Source: Streptomyces abyssomicinicus
GTDB lineage: Bacteria; Actinomycetota; Actinomycetes; Streptomycetales; Streptomycetaceae
Direction of reading: 5' to 3'
Assembly: GCF_008974245.1 (NCBI RefSeq)
Contig: NZ_BBZI01000005.1
Span: forward strand, 1,048,040 to 1,112,039
Length of the DNA: 64,000 bases
Made by a program: the position numbers and the translations under genes. This document shows, in pieces, positions 8,828 to 17,963 of this stretch (position 1 is its first letter; every line of letters begins with the position of its first letter). Below the pieces are notes generated by a model. The model saw only the letters and a list, made by a program, of their open reading frames with translations, was not told the DNA's origin and ran no database searches.

Positions 8828-11119
8828 TCAGCCCTCCACCTCGGTCTTGAGATGGGGTGCCATGAAGAGGACGTCGGTGCCCCCGTTCCTGAACCCCTGC
8901 TGCGAGGCCGTGCGGGCGGTCTCGTCGATGCCCGCATCCTGGAGGTCCTTGCGGTGGTGCGCCTGGGCGGCGAGTTCCGCGGCCTTCTCCGTGTAGGCGG
9001 AGTTCTTCTCCATGCCGTCCGCCCACGCCGCGCCCGACTTCGGACCGGCCTCCTCCATGTCGGTCGGCTCGAACTGCTGGAAGAACATCTCCAGGATCGC
9101 CCCGCTGAGGGTGCCCGCGGCGCCTCCGGCCACCGCGCCGACGGCCGGGGTGGCGGCGAACGAGGTGCCGACCCCGATGCCCGTACCGATCACCCCGCTG
9201 GTCACGCCCTTCCACACGTCCACCGAGTTCTTGAAGTCCTCGGCCTTCTGGTGGGCGGGGCCCACGATGGCCTCCTGCTGGCCGACCGTGAGCATGCCCG
9301 ATATCTGACCGGAACCCTCCGCGATGTTCGTGACGGTCTGTACGAGATTCTTGGAGTACTCCGGCGGAGTGTCCGGATTCAAGTGGTAGTCCATCAGGTT
9401 GGCCATGTACGCCTTGTTTGCCACCTCGATGGCCGCGTAGCCCTCCGGGTTCTGGCCCACGGAGACCATGAGCGCCGCCACGTCCGCGTGCTTGAGGTCG
9501 GCGGCCGTGCCCGCGACAGGGAAGAGCGCGTTGACGTCCCCGTCCGAGTCGCTGGCGACCGCGCGGTTGATGTCCGGCAGGTACTCCGAGGTGATCTGCC
9601 CGATGCTGTCGCCCATGACCTGGTGGTTGGTGAGCAGCTCGGGCTTCTCGGCAATGGAGGTGACCATTTTCTCCATCAGGCGTGCCTGGTCGGCGGTGTG
9701 CGGAGGAGCCTCCGAGGCCATGGGTAGCTCGCCCGCCGGATGGCCGGTGATCGCGGCCTCCAGGGCCAGACCCAGGTTGTTCCTGGCGCCGACGATCTCC
9801 TTGTTGTCGGTGCTTTCCTCGGGCCACCGCTCCCCGAAGATGTAGTCGAAGTTGGAGAGCGCGACGTTGCTCTTCTTGCCGTTCTCGCCCTCCTTCTCGA
9901 AGGGGGAGTCCTCCTTGGAGACGAACTCCTGGTGGAAGAAGTCGGTCGCCGCGTCGGGGCTGTTGGAAAGGGCTTTGAGGTAGCCGGAGAGCGGGTCGCG
10001 GCCGCTCTCCTCGCCGAGGTGGTTGAGCCACGGGCCGTCACCGACGTGCGCCCACGCCAACTCGGGCTCGTCGCCGTTCCCGGACCGCTCGCGCTCGGTC
10101 CGCATCAGGGCGGTGCCGTAGCTCTTCAGGAAATCGTCGTCGTAGTCGCCCGTGCGCAGCAGGTTTCCCATGACCTGGTAGCCCATGTACTGACGGCCTG
10201 AGCCGACGAAGTCGTCACCCATGGCAACCATGCGGCCCTTCCAGGACGCCATGTCGGCCGACTGGCTCTGGGTGGCCTCCGCCAGCGTCATGCCGAGGTT
10301 GCGCTGCAGGTCGTCGAGCTTGTCCTCACGTTCGTACAGCAGCATGCCGGTCTGGTTGGTGTCGTGGAGACCGGTCCAGAAGTCCATCAGTCCCTTGGGG
10401 CCGAGCGAGGTGGTGAACCGTTCGGCGAAGAGCGGGTCGTCGGAGTACTGGGCGAGGCTCTTGTTGAGCCGGTCGATGTCGGCAGTGGTGAGGTCGGTCG
10501 GCTTCTTCTTCGCGATGGCGGCGAGTTCCTCGGCCTCCTTCAGGGCCGCAGCGGCGGCGTCACGGTCCTTGTAGGTCCCGTCGGAGAAGCCGTAGGTGGT
10601 CTGCTTGGCGAGTGCGCTGAGGACCTTGCTCGCGGAGTTGTCGCTCTCCGTGGCAGCGGTGAGGATGTCCGTGACCTCCTTGCACAGCGCGGTCACGTCA
10701 CTCTGGCTGTGGGAAGGCGGCGTGTATCCCTCCGCGGCCCGGTCGGGATGGATGTTCATGGTGACGGTGAATGTGCCGTTCCCGGTGTCCATCACGGTCA
10801 GGTTCTTCTTCAGGCCGTTGTCCATCGCGGTCTTCAGCTTCGTTTGACTGGACCGGAGCTCTGCGGCCGTGTCGCTCAGAATGGCGTGTATGGACTTGGC
10901 CTGCGTGTGCGCGTCCTGGATCTCGCCTGACGTCTTGTAGATGAAGGCCTTGGTGACCTTGTGGTTCTCGCCGGCCCAGTTGGCCTTGGTGGCCGCTTGG
11001 TGCAGGCCCTTGTCGGCATCCTCGGCCAGCTCCTTGAGGCTGCGCACGATCAAGTCCCAGTCCTCGACCGCCTCATCAAGGAGTTTGAAGTTGGCGAATC
11101 GCAGTGCGTCGAGATCCAT
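8828..11119 (-). CDS. DUF6571 family protein (type VII secretion-linked)
   Basis: The 763-residue protein begins MDLDALRFANFKLLDEAVED and NWAGENHKVTKAFI, an N-terminal WXG-like helical hairpin (W and G in ANWAG). The rest, with VMDTGNGTFTVTMNIHP, LFAERFTTSLGPKG and a Gly/Ala-rich hydrophobic stretch near residue 650, matches the DUF6571 proteins that Streptomyces encodes next to WXG100-type genes. They are thought to travel through or assist type VII (Esx) secretion, possibly as toxin carriers. ATG 11119 starts 29 bases after the WXG-like gene, so the two are one operon. I recognise no catalytic domain at the C-terminus, so it may be a structural or scaffold part. Confidence 0.8.
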   Translation of the reverse strand: MDLDALRFANFKLLDEAVEDWDLIVRSLKELAEDADKGLHQAATKANWAGENHKVTKAFIYKTSGEIQDAHTQAKSIHAILSDTAAELRSSQTKLKTAMDNGLKKNLTVMDTGNGTFTVTMNIHPDRAAEGYTPPSHSQSDVTALCKEVTDILTAATESDNSASKVLSALAKQTTYGFSDGTYKDRDAAAAALKEAEELAAIAKKKPTDLTTADIDRLNKSLAQYSDDPLFAERFTTSLGPKGLMDFWTGLHDTNQTGMLLYEREDKLDDLQRNLGMTLAEATQSQSADMASWKGRMVAMGDDFVGSGRQYMGYQVMGNLLRTGDYDDDFLKSYGTALMRTERERSGNGDEPELAWAHVGDGPWLNHLGEESGRDPLSGYLKALSNSPDAATDFFHQEFVSKEDSPFEKEGENGKKSNVALSNFDYIFGERWPEESTDNKEIVGARNNLGLALEAAITGHPAGELPMASEAPPHTADQARLMEKMVTSIAEKPELLTNHQVMGDSIGQITSEYLPDINRAVASDSDGDVNALFPVAGTAADLKHADVAALMVSVGQNPEGYAAIEVANKAYMANLMDYHLNPDTPPEYSKNLVQTVTNIAEGSGQISGMLTVGQQEAIVGPAHQKAEDFKNSVDVWKGVTSGVIGTGIGVGTSFAATPAVGAVAGGAAGTLSGAILEMFFQQFEPTDMEEAGPKSGAAWADGMEKNSAYTEKAAELAAQAHHRKDLQDAGIDETARTASQQGFRNGGTDVLFMAPHLKTEVEG

Positions 11120-11148
11120 CGTCGGTCGCCCCCGTGACGTGGTTATTT

Positions 11149-11643
11149 CTACTTGTCGCCGTAGATCGGATTCTGACTGCCGGGCGGGCCGGACCGCTCG
11201 TCGAAGCCGGCGTCCAGAGTGTCGATGCTGCTCATCTGCCGGTAGATGTACGCCTCGTCCCCGGCATGGATTTTCTTGGTGACCTGCATGTGGTTGGAGA
11301 TCTGGGCACAGGCGTCGAGAACCGAGTCCAGCTGCTTGGACCACTGGTTGTACACCTCTTGCAGCCCGGAGCCCAGGGCGAAGCCCTGGGTGCTCAGGTC
11401 ACCCGCAGCTTTGCCGACACTGGTGTTGTCGAGCCTGGCCCGGTCCCACAACTGGTTGTGGAGGGTGTGGGCGTGACTGCCGATCTTGGCCAGGTCCTGT
11501 TGCGTGACCTTGAGGTCACCGGTCTCGCTGGGCAACGGGGGCGCTCCGCCCGGCCCGGCATCGGCCGGATACTGGTTGAGCTGCATGCCCTGCTGGCGCT
11601 CCAGCGCTTCGCCCTTGAGCTGGTCCCACTCTTCCCATGCCAC
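11149..11643 (-). CDS. WXG100-like protein, partner of DUF6571
   Basis: The 164-residue protein starts AWEEWDQLKGEA and contains LKVTQQDLAKIG and GFALGSGLQEVYNQWSKQLD, a long helical hairpin like Esx/WXG100-related proteins of Streptomyces. A second half (AQISNHMQVTKKIHAGDEAY) fits the same family. GTG 11643 has GGAAGGAGC before it. It is the first gene of a three-gene operon with the DUF6571 protein and lipoprotein. The likely role is secretion of, or complex formation with, the larger partner through a type VII system encoded elsewhere. Confidence 0.75.
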   Translation of the reverse strand: MAWEEWDQLKGEALERQQGMQLNQYPADAGPGGAPPLPSETGDLKVTQQDLAKIGSHAHTLHNQLWDRARLDNTSVGKAAGDLSTQGFALGSGLQEVYNQWSKQLDSVLDACAQISNHMQVTKKIHAGDEAYIYRQMSSIDTLDAGFDERSGPPGSQNPIYGDK

Positions 11644-11754
11644 CGTCCTGCTCCTTCCCCCGGGGCGCATCTACGGCCGACCGCGCTGATGGTAGCCACT
11701 CGAACAGGTCTACAGGCTTTCTGCGCGGACTCTTTGCGAGACGCGGACCCGACG

Positions 11755-12135
11755 ATGTCAGTTGCGCATTTTCCGGCCTCATCCCGGACGGTCGCGCCTG
11801 CGGACGTCGAGCTGGACGAGTGGGTCCGGTTGGCAGCGGCAGAAGGGGACCAGAGGGCGAATGACGGACCGGTGGGGCGGCGCCGGCTGCAGAACTTCGC
11901 GCATGTGCGCTGGCATCTGGTTCGCCTGGAGCTGGCGGACGGTTCGCTGGTGACCCTCCGCAGGGACGCACCGTTCCGGGTGGACCATCGGCCCGAGTCG
12001 GTCACTGTGCGGGACAACAGCCCCTGCTTCCACCTCAGTGACATGGAGGGCAACGTGATCGACTCGGCCGACTGTCACTGCCCTGCGGCCGGCGGTCGCC
12101 GGCCGCGCGGTCACTCGTGCGGCAGCCCGGCGTAG
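11755..12135 (+). CDS. Hypothetical protein, weakly supported
   Basis: From ATG 11755 the frame encodes 126 residues with a plausible beta-rich core (RWHLVRLELADGSLVTLRRD and ESVTVRDNSPCFHLSDMEGN) and a Cys/His tail (DCHCPAAG). Codon third positions are G/C-rich in this frame. No family is recognised and no good ribosome binding site precedes it. Its 3' end overlaps the convergent HEAT gene by 25 bases. It could be a non-coding shadow. Confidence 0.4.
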   Translation: MSVAHFPASSRTVAPADVELDEWVRLAAAEGDQRANDGPVGRRRLQNFAHVRWHLVRLELADGSLVTLRRDAPFRVDHRPESVTVRDNSPCFHLSDMEGNVIDSADCHCPAAGGRRPRGHSCGSPA

Positions 12136-13352
12136 GCGCGCATCTCCTCGCGCTGCTGGGGCAGGCGCCACGCTTGGACGATCGACCAGAAATTCGCCCA
12201 CCTCCAGGTGTCCGGGCCCAGTGAGGCGAGGGTGTGGATCAACCGCTGCTGTCGCTCGGTCAGTTCGTCGAACGCGGGGAGGCCGTTCGGTGCGGGCTCT
12301 CCGAAGGCCAGTTTCAGGGCCGCCTCGGCGACCGGGAAGGTGGCCGGGCCGGAGGTCGCGGACAGACCGTCGGTCACGGCGTCCAGGGCTTCGTCCGGGT
12401 ACCGGTCGGCCAGCAGGGTGAGCGAGCTCGCGGCGTAACCTCGCAGGTCACTCCCGTGGAACGGGACCCCGGCCTCGGGCGGCTCCGCCTGGGCCGCAGC
12501 CAGCTCGGCGAGCACGTCGACGCTCTCGGTGCACTCGGCGCCCGTGGCGATCAGCCGGGCGAGGGCGATCGCCGCGGCCCACCGCACGATGGGCTCGTCG
12601 GCCGTGAGGAACGAGGTCAGCCGGTCCACGAGCGAGGCGTCGCCCAGGAGCCCTGCAGCCACCAGCGCGGTGGCCAGCACCGCCGGCTCGGGCTCGGCGT
12701 CGAGGACGTCCAGCAGTCGCAGCAGCGCATCCGGGGCCTCCTCGGGGAACCACGCGACCAGGTAGGCGGTCGCGGCGCGTACGGCCGGATCGACGTCGGC
12801 CAGCAGGGGCAACAGGGTGGGGACCTGGCCCCGGACCGCGTCGTAGGCTGCCAGTTCGGCCTCCGCGGCCTCGAGGTGCCGCTCATGGTCGAACATGTCG
12901 CGCCGCATCTCGCGCACCCGGCGGTCGCCCTCGTCCGACGCGGCCTCCACCCAGGCGTCGTACTCGGCACGCATCTCCTCCGGGGCCCGCGCCCGGAATT
13001 CCTCGAGCTCGCTCCGCCAGCCCTGGACGTCTAGGCCGGCGGGCAGGTGGCTCTCGTCGTAGCCGATGGCGAGCGCCGCCAGCATCGTCAGATACTCGTG
13101 GCGGTCGGGCAGCGAGACGTCCGCCGCCATGCGGGCGATGAAGGGGACCGCTGCGGCGGTGGCTTTGTAGCGGCTGCCCTGATGGAAGATGTTGCCGTAC
13201 AGGGCGTGCAGCGCCTTGCCGCGTGCTTCGGCGTCTTCGGAGCACAGGTCGCGCAGCTGCGCGGGGACGTCTTCGGCGGGTCCGTACGCGTGCTCCAGTT
13301 CCGACCAGTCGATGGCGTCCAGGCCGGCCAGAGGTGTGCTGATCTCCGTCAT
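12111..13352 (-). CDS. HEAT-repeat protein
   Basis: The 413-residue protein is an alpha-solenoid. Helical repeats such as VPTLLPLLADVDPAVRAATA, LVDRLTSFLTADEPIVRWAA and LRGYAASSLTLLADRYPDEA carry the HEAT spacing of hydrophobic, Pro and Asp residues. There is no signal peptide. ATG 13352 is where the family alignment begins (MTEISTPLAGLDAIDWSELE). HEAT proteins bind other proteins or nucleic acid. Related Streptomyces genes cluster with polymorphic toxins and DUF4240 proteins, and a frameshifted paralogue lies at 3223, so an immunity or scaffolding role is possible. No enzymatic activity can be inferred. Confidence 0.75.
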   Translation of the reverse strand: MTEISTPLAGLDAIDWSELEHAYGPAEDVPAQLRDLCSEDAEARGKALHALYGNIFHQGSRYKATAAAVPFIARMAADVSLPDRHEYLTMLAALAIGYDESHLPAGLDVQGWRSELEEFRARAPEEMRAEYDAWVEAASDEGDRRVREMRRDMFDHERHLEAAEAELAAYDAVRGQVPTLLPLLADVDPAVRAATAYLVAWFPEEAPDALLRLLDVLDAEPEPAVLATALVAAGLLGDASLVDRLTSFLTADEPIVRWAAAIALARLIATGAECTESVDVLAELAAAQAEPPEAGVPFHGSDLRGYAASSLTLLADRYPDEALDAVTDGLSATSGPATFPVAEAALKLAFGEPAPNGLPAFDELTERQQRLIHTLASLGPDTWRWANFWSIVQAWRLPQQREEMRAYAGLPHE

Positions 13353-13775
13353 GTGCCGCAAGGTCTCACACGGGACCGACAACCGGTCGGTCGGCCGCCT
13401 CGGCAGCCGGTGCCCGGTGACCGGACAACGCGCCGAGTACCGCTTCAATGCCTGTGGCGGGCGCGTCACGGTGGCGCGGGCACAAAGGATTCCGCGGTCG
13501 GGGGCTCGCGCGTGGTCCGGGGTTGGACGGGGCGAACCAGTCGTCGGTCGCGAGGTTCACCCCGTCCAGGTCCTGGTGGATGTCGCTGGCGGGGTCCTTG
13601 GCGCCGGCGAGCGGGGGGCCGAAGAGCATCGCCACGTTGCGGTCCTCTGGGGACAGGACTTACCTCGCCCACCAGCAGGAATGGCGCCCGTAGCCTTTCG
13701 AGGAGGCAGCCCCGGATCCCGGGCGGGGACATGCGCCGACCCGGCCGTACGGACTGGCGCAGGGCCGCCCAGGGG
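13353..13775 (+). other. Gene-free stretch between HEAT and TerB genes
   Basis: I see no supported gene. A minus-strand reading at about 13640-13530 gives MLFGPPLAGAKDPASDIHQD, which has the look of real protein, but it has no coherent continuation and may be a decayed gene. Confidence 0.4.
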
Positions 13776-14369
13776 TCAGAGCTGGAATTCGGCCGGGGAC
13801 AGCCCCAGTGCCGCGCAGGCCTCGCGCAGGACCTCCGCCTCGGGGTGGGAGAAGTGGCCGTCCGCGCCGGCGACGACCATGCCGGTCTGGATGACGGCCC
13901 GGGCCTCGGTGGGCTTCTTGGCGGTCTTGGCGATCTCCTGCAGCGCCTCCGCCTTGCCGTGCTGGAAGTTTCGCGTCAGCTGGTCCACGTGCTTGCCGAA
14001 GCGCTGGCGCAGCTGCTCCGGCGGGAAGTTCTGCAGCACGTCGTTGCTCAGGATCATCGATTCGACCTGCTGGCGCTCAGCCGGGTCCACGTGCCCGTCG
14101 GCCGCCGCGACCAAGGCGCACATGGCCATGCTCGCGTCCCGGTACGCCCCGCTCTTCAGCTCGTTCTTCAGCGAACCGAGCTGCGTCTTGAACAGGCCGA
14201 TCAGTTGGGCCTTGCCGCCCCCGCCGGACCTCGCCCCACCGGCGTGCCCGCCGGTCGCGCCGGTCGCGCCGTGCCCGCCGGTCGCGCCGTGTCCGCCGGT
14301 CGCACCACGCCCCGCCTGACCCTGCTGCAGAGCCTTGGCCTGGTCCTTGAGCCGGTCCCACACTGCCAT
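13776..14369 (-). CDS. terB: TerB family tellurite-resistance/stress protein
   Basis: Residues 75-197 form a TerB domain: two helical halves each with an acidic metal-binding type motif, MCALVAAADGHVDPAERQQV and VVAGADGHFSHPEAEVLREA. TerB proteins sit on the inner membrane face and bind divalent metal in the Ter stress/phage-defence complex. The N-terminal 50 residues are a low-complexity Gly/His/Ala-rich linker with a repeated GATGGHGATG pattern. ATG 14369 follows GAGGTGAC. The gene stands alone, without terA, terC or terD nearby, so it may act with a Ter cluster elsewhere. Confidence 0.85.
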   Translation of the reverse strand: MAVWDRLKDQAKALQQGQAGRGATGGHGATGGHGATGATGGHAGGARSGGGGKAQLIGLFKTQLGSLKNELKSGAYRDASMAMCALVAAADGHVDPAERQQVESMILSNDVLQNFPPEQLRQRFGKHVDQLTRNFQHGKAEALQEIAKTAKKPTEARAVIQTGMVVAGADGHFSHPEAEVLREACAALGLSPAEFQL

Positions 14370-14908
<539 letters not shown>

Positions 14909-14942
14909 TTTGCATGGTGTGCATATTTGCATACCATGCAAA
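14909..14942 (+). promoter_or_regulatory. Palindromic operator at the TetR gene start
   Basis: TTTGCATGGT (14909-14918) and ACCATGCAAA (14933-14942) are a perfect 10-base inverted repeat with a 14-base AT-rich centre that itself contains GCATATTTGCAT. It ends one base before the TetR ATG. AT-rich DNA is rare here, so this is almost certainly the promoter and autoregulatory operator of the TetR protein. The lack of a ribosome binding site suggests a leaderless transcript. Confidence 0.75.
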
Positions 14943-14943
14943 T

Positions 14944-15612
14944 ATGTCGGAGAAGAGCGCCGCAAGCAGTGGGCTGCGCGAGCGGAAGAAGAAGGCGACA
15001 CGTGCCGCCCTGACCGAGGCTGCCGTGCGACTGGCTGCCGAGCAGGGGGCGGAGAAGGTGACCGTCGAGGCGATCAGCGCGGCGGCCGGTGTGTCGGTGC
15101 GGACGTTCTTCAACTACTTCGAGTCGCGCGACGACGTGTTCGTCATGACCGACGCCGAGAGCGGCGCGCGAGTGCGGCGAAAGCTGCTCGACGCGCCGCC
15201 CGGCCTCACTCCGCTGGAAGCGCTGCGGGACGCCCTGACGGCGGAGCTGGCGGAGGCCGAGCAGCAGCATGAGCTGTGGCTGCTGCACGCCGAGGTGCTC
15301 CGGGCGGCCCCACATCTGCTGGTGCGCCTCCTCGGCGCCCACCTGGCGGACGAGACCGAACTGGCCGAGGCCATCGCCGAAAGGATCCGCCCGGGCGGCG
15401 CGCGGCCCGGTCCCACCGCACCGGCCGCGTCCGACGAGGACCGGCGCAAGGAACTGGACCTCTACCCGAGGCTGCTGGCCGCGGTGGCGGTCACCGCCCT
15501 GCGCGTCAGCGCCGAGCACTGGTGCGCCCGCCCGGAGGAGCGCGTCTTCCGCGACGTGTTCCGTGAGGTGTTCGCGCTCCTGGCCGCCGGACTGCCGGCC
15601 CCGCCCGCCTAG
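14944..15612 (+). CDS. TetR family transcriptional repressor
   Basis: The 222-residue protein has the TetR DNA-binding head at residues 12-65: RERKKKATRAALTEAAVRLA, then VTVEAISAAAGVSVRTFFNY (recognition helix). The C-terminal ligand domain is not specific. It precedes the DHA2-family pump by about 120 bases in the same direction, so the protein very likely senses a toxic compound and controls both itself and the pump. ATG 14944 lies immediately after a perfect operator dyad, with no Shine-Dalgarno sequence, which points to leaderless translation. In-frame codons upstream of 14944 fall inside the operator and are not likely used. Confidence 0.9.
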   Translation: MSEKSAASSGLRERKKKATRAALTEAAVRLAAEQGAEKVTVEAISAAAGVSVRTFFNYFESRDDVFVMTDAESGARVRRKLLDAPPGLTPLEALRDALTAELAEAEQQHELWLLHAEVLRAAPHLLVRLLGAHLADETELAEAIAERIRPGGARPGPTAPAASDEDRRKELDLYPRLLAAVAVTALRVSAEHWCARPEERVFRDVFREVFALLAAGLPAPPA

Positions 15613-15729
15613 CGCACCCCGCCCCGCCACGGCCCCCGCCGCCCCCTCAACCCGAACCGCGTGCCCGGGCCGCACCGTCCTGCCCGGCCGCGCGGACCAC
15701 CGACCAACGCCACCTTCGAAAGAGATGTC

Positions 15730-17346
15730 GTGACCTCACCCCAGGCGCCCGCAGGCGCGCCGCCCACCGCGATGACCCAACGGCAGATACTCCAGGCGAT
15801 GTACGGCCTGATGGCCGGCATGTTCGTCGCCATCCTCGCGGGCACCGTCGTCTCCAACGCGCTGCCCACGATCATCACCGACCTCGGCGCCAGCCAGTCC
15901 TCCTACACCTGGGTCGTCACCGCCGAACTGCTGGCCATGACCGCGACGGTGCCCTTGTGGGGCAAGCTGTCCGACCTGTTCAACAAGAAGCTGCTGCTCC
16001 AGCTGTCCCTGCTCATGTTCGTGATCGGTTCGCTCCTGGCGGGCTTCTCCCACGACACGACGCCGCTGATCTTCAGCCGGGTCGTGCAGGGCATCGGCGC
16101 GGGCGGTCTGACCGCACTCGCGCAGGTCGTCATGGCCGCCGTGATCCCGCCCCGGGACCTCGGCAAGTACTCCGGCATCTTCGGTGCCGTCTTCGCTGTC
16201 GGCACCGTCGCCGGACCGCTCATCGGCGGTGTGCTGGTCGACACCGACTGGCTCGGCTGGCGCTGGTGCTTCTTCATCGGTGTGCCCTTCGCCCTGCTCG
16301 CCATCCTCCTGCTGCAGCGCACACTGAAGCTGCCCACGGTCACGCGCGAGGCGAAGATCGACTGGCTCGGCGCGTTCCTCATCGTCGCCGGTGTCTGCGC
16401 GCTCCTCATCTGGGTCTCGCTGGCCGGCAACCAGTTCGACTGGGCGTCCTGGCAGACCGCCGCGCTCGTCGCCGGAGGCGTCGTGCTGCTGGCCCTGGCG
16501 GTCCTCGTCGAGGCCCGTGCCGCCGAGCCGGTGATCCCGCTCGACATCTTCCGGAACCGCACGGTCACCCTGACCACCGTCGCCAGCCTTCTGGTCGGCG
16601 TCGCGATGTTCGGCGGTACCGTCTTCCTCTCGCAGTACTTCCAGGTGTCCCTCGGCAAGTCGCCGACCGTCGCGGGCCTGATGAGCCTGCCGATGATCCT
16701 GGGCCTGCTGGTGTCGTCCACCGTCGCCGGGCAGCTCATCAGCCGCACCGGCAAGTGGAAGGGCTACCTGGTGGCCGGCGCGGTCGTCATGACCGCCGGC
16801 CTCGCCATGCTCTCCCTCATCGACGCAGACACCCACTTCGGGCTGCTCAGCCTCTACATGGCCGTCCTCGGTGTCGGCGTCGGCATGCTGATGCAGAACC
16901 TGGTGCTCGCCGCGCAGAACGATGTCCCCGCGGCCGAGCTGGGTGCCGCGACCTCCGTGCTGTCCTTCTTCCGCAGCATGGGCGGCACCATCGGCACCTC
17001 CGTCCTCGGCGCGATCCTCGCCAACCGGGTCGCCGACGAGATGACCAAGGGACTGCAGAACGCCGGTGTCCCCGCAGGGGCAGCAGAGGGCTCGGGCGGT
17101 GGCGGGCACAGCGTCCCGGACATCAGCACCCTGCCCGCACCGATGCGGGAGATCGTGGAGCACGCCTACGGCGTCGCCACCGCAGACCTCTTCCTGATTG
17201 CCACCCCGTTCGCGTTCCTCGCCCTGATCGCCGTCGTGTTCATCAAGGAGAAGCCGCTGAAGACCACCAGCGGTCTGGAGCGACTGGCGGAGGAGGCCGG
17301 CGACGGACCGGCCGCGCCGACGCCCGGCAAGGTCCACGCCGGCTGA
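15730..17346 (+). CDS. DHA2 family drug:proton antiporter (EmrB/QacA type MFS)
   Basis: The 538-residue membrane protein begins with ILQAMYGLMAGMFVAILAGT and has the DHA2 hallmarks: WVVTAELLAMTATVPLWGKLSD (motif A, GKLSDLFNKK), VVQGIGAGGLTALAQVV (motif B), GPLIGGVLVD (motif C, antiporter). Fourteen membrane segments are expected. It exports hydrophobic drugs in exchange for protons. The GTG at 15730 (VTSPQAPAG) was chosen over an upstream in-frame ATG because the region before it is low-complexity. It is downstream of the TetR gene, which likely represses it. A strong terminator hairpin follows at 17365. Confidence 0.9.
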   Translation: MTSPQAPAGAPPTAMTQRQILQAMYGLMAGMFVAILAGTVVSNALPTIITDLGASQSSYTWVVTAELLAMTATVPLWGKLSDLFNKKLLLQLSLLMFVIGSLLAGFSHDTTPLIFSRVVQGIGAGGLTALAQVVMAAVIPPRDLGKYSGIFGAVFAVGTVAGPLIGGVLVDTDWLGWRWCFFIGVPFALLAILLLQRTLKLPTVTREAKIDWLGAFLIVAGVCALLIWVSLAGNQFDWASWQTAALVAGGVVLLALAVLVEARAAEPVIPLDIFRNRTVTLTTVASLLVGVAMFGGTVFLSQYFQVSLGKSPTVAGLMSLPMILGLLVSSTVAGQLISRTGKWKGYLVAGAVVMTAGLAMLSLIDADTHFGLLSLYMAVLGVGVGMLMQNLVLAAQNDVPAAELGAATSVLSFFRSMGGTIGTSVLGAILANRVADEMTKGLQNAGVPAGAAEGSGGGGHSVPDISTLPAPMREIVEHAYGVATADLFLIATPFAFLALIAVVFIKEKPLKTTSGLERLAEEAGDGPAAPTPGKVHAG

Positions 17347-17364
17347 CGGCGCCACGCCCTGTAC

Positions 17365-17396
17365 ACGGGGCCACCCGCACACGCGGGTGGCCCCGT
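17365..17396 (+). terminator. Strong hairpin terminator after the efflux gene
   Basis: A perfect 14-base stem, ACGGGGCCACCCGC paired with its complement, closes on an ACAC loop. It begins 18 bases after the stop codon. No U-run follows, as is usual in Streptomyces. Confidence 0.85.
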
Positions 17397-17460
17397 CCCC
17401 GTTTCACCGTCGGCCCGCGCCGGCAGAGCCTGGGTGCCCGGCGAACTTCCCGAGCACCTG

Positions 17461-17516
<56 letters not shown>

Positions 17517-17564
17517 GGGCAAGGGATGGTCCATGTGTCGGGTGCTCCAGTCGCTGGACCGCTC

Positions 17565-17645
17565 GCTGCTCCGAGGGTGAAGCCGGCACTCGTTGCTGAG
17601 GCCGGCGACGGCTCGTCGGCGTGGGATCCGAACCGCGGGGGAAGG
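17565..17645 (-). pseudogene. Transposase 3' end relic (copy of relic A)
   Basis: On the minus strand this short stretch encodes RIPRRRAVAGLSNECR, which lines up with the C-terminal tail of relic A (RIQRKQAVGGLINEYR). Nucleotide identity is visible over about 50 bases. The rest of the element is gone. Confidence 0.6.
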
Positions 17646-17963
17646 GTCTACGCCTGGCTGTCAGGGGCCTTCGTCGGCCGGTCAGACTGCGGGGGTCACC
17701 TTCGTCACCGACGAGCGGATCACCGGACCGAGGCGGGCGGGCAACGCCTCGTCGGTCCGGCGCCGGGCCCCTCTACCGGAATGTCGGCGCGCCACGGCGG
17801 CCGGCGGCGCGTGCTGCCACTGTCGAGGGCCGGATGTCGACCGATGACGTTGACGACGTGATCTGCGGAACCTAGCCTCTCGCCGAGGCTGCGAACCGTG
17901 CTCGGTGCATCGACAGTGTGTGAACGTCCGGCGCCCGTATCCCCGGCCCGCAAGGGAGTAGTT

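Noticed and set aside
13366..13635. Minus-strand frame beginning MAMLFGPPLAGAKDPASDIH
   Set aside because: It looks protein-like at the start but degenerates into Arg/Pro-rich sequence and has no ribosome binding site; at most a relic.
15736..17382. Very long minus-strand frame opposite the efflux gene
   Set aside because: It is a shadow of the MFS gene: high-GC third positions keep the antisense frame open, and its Asp/Gly/Glu/Arg-rich composition matches no family.
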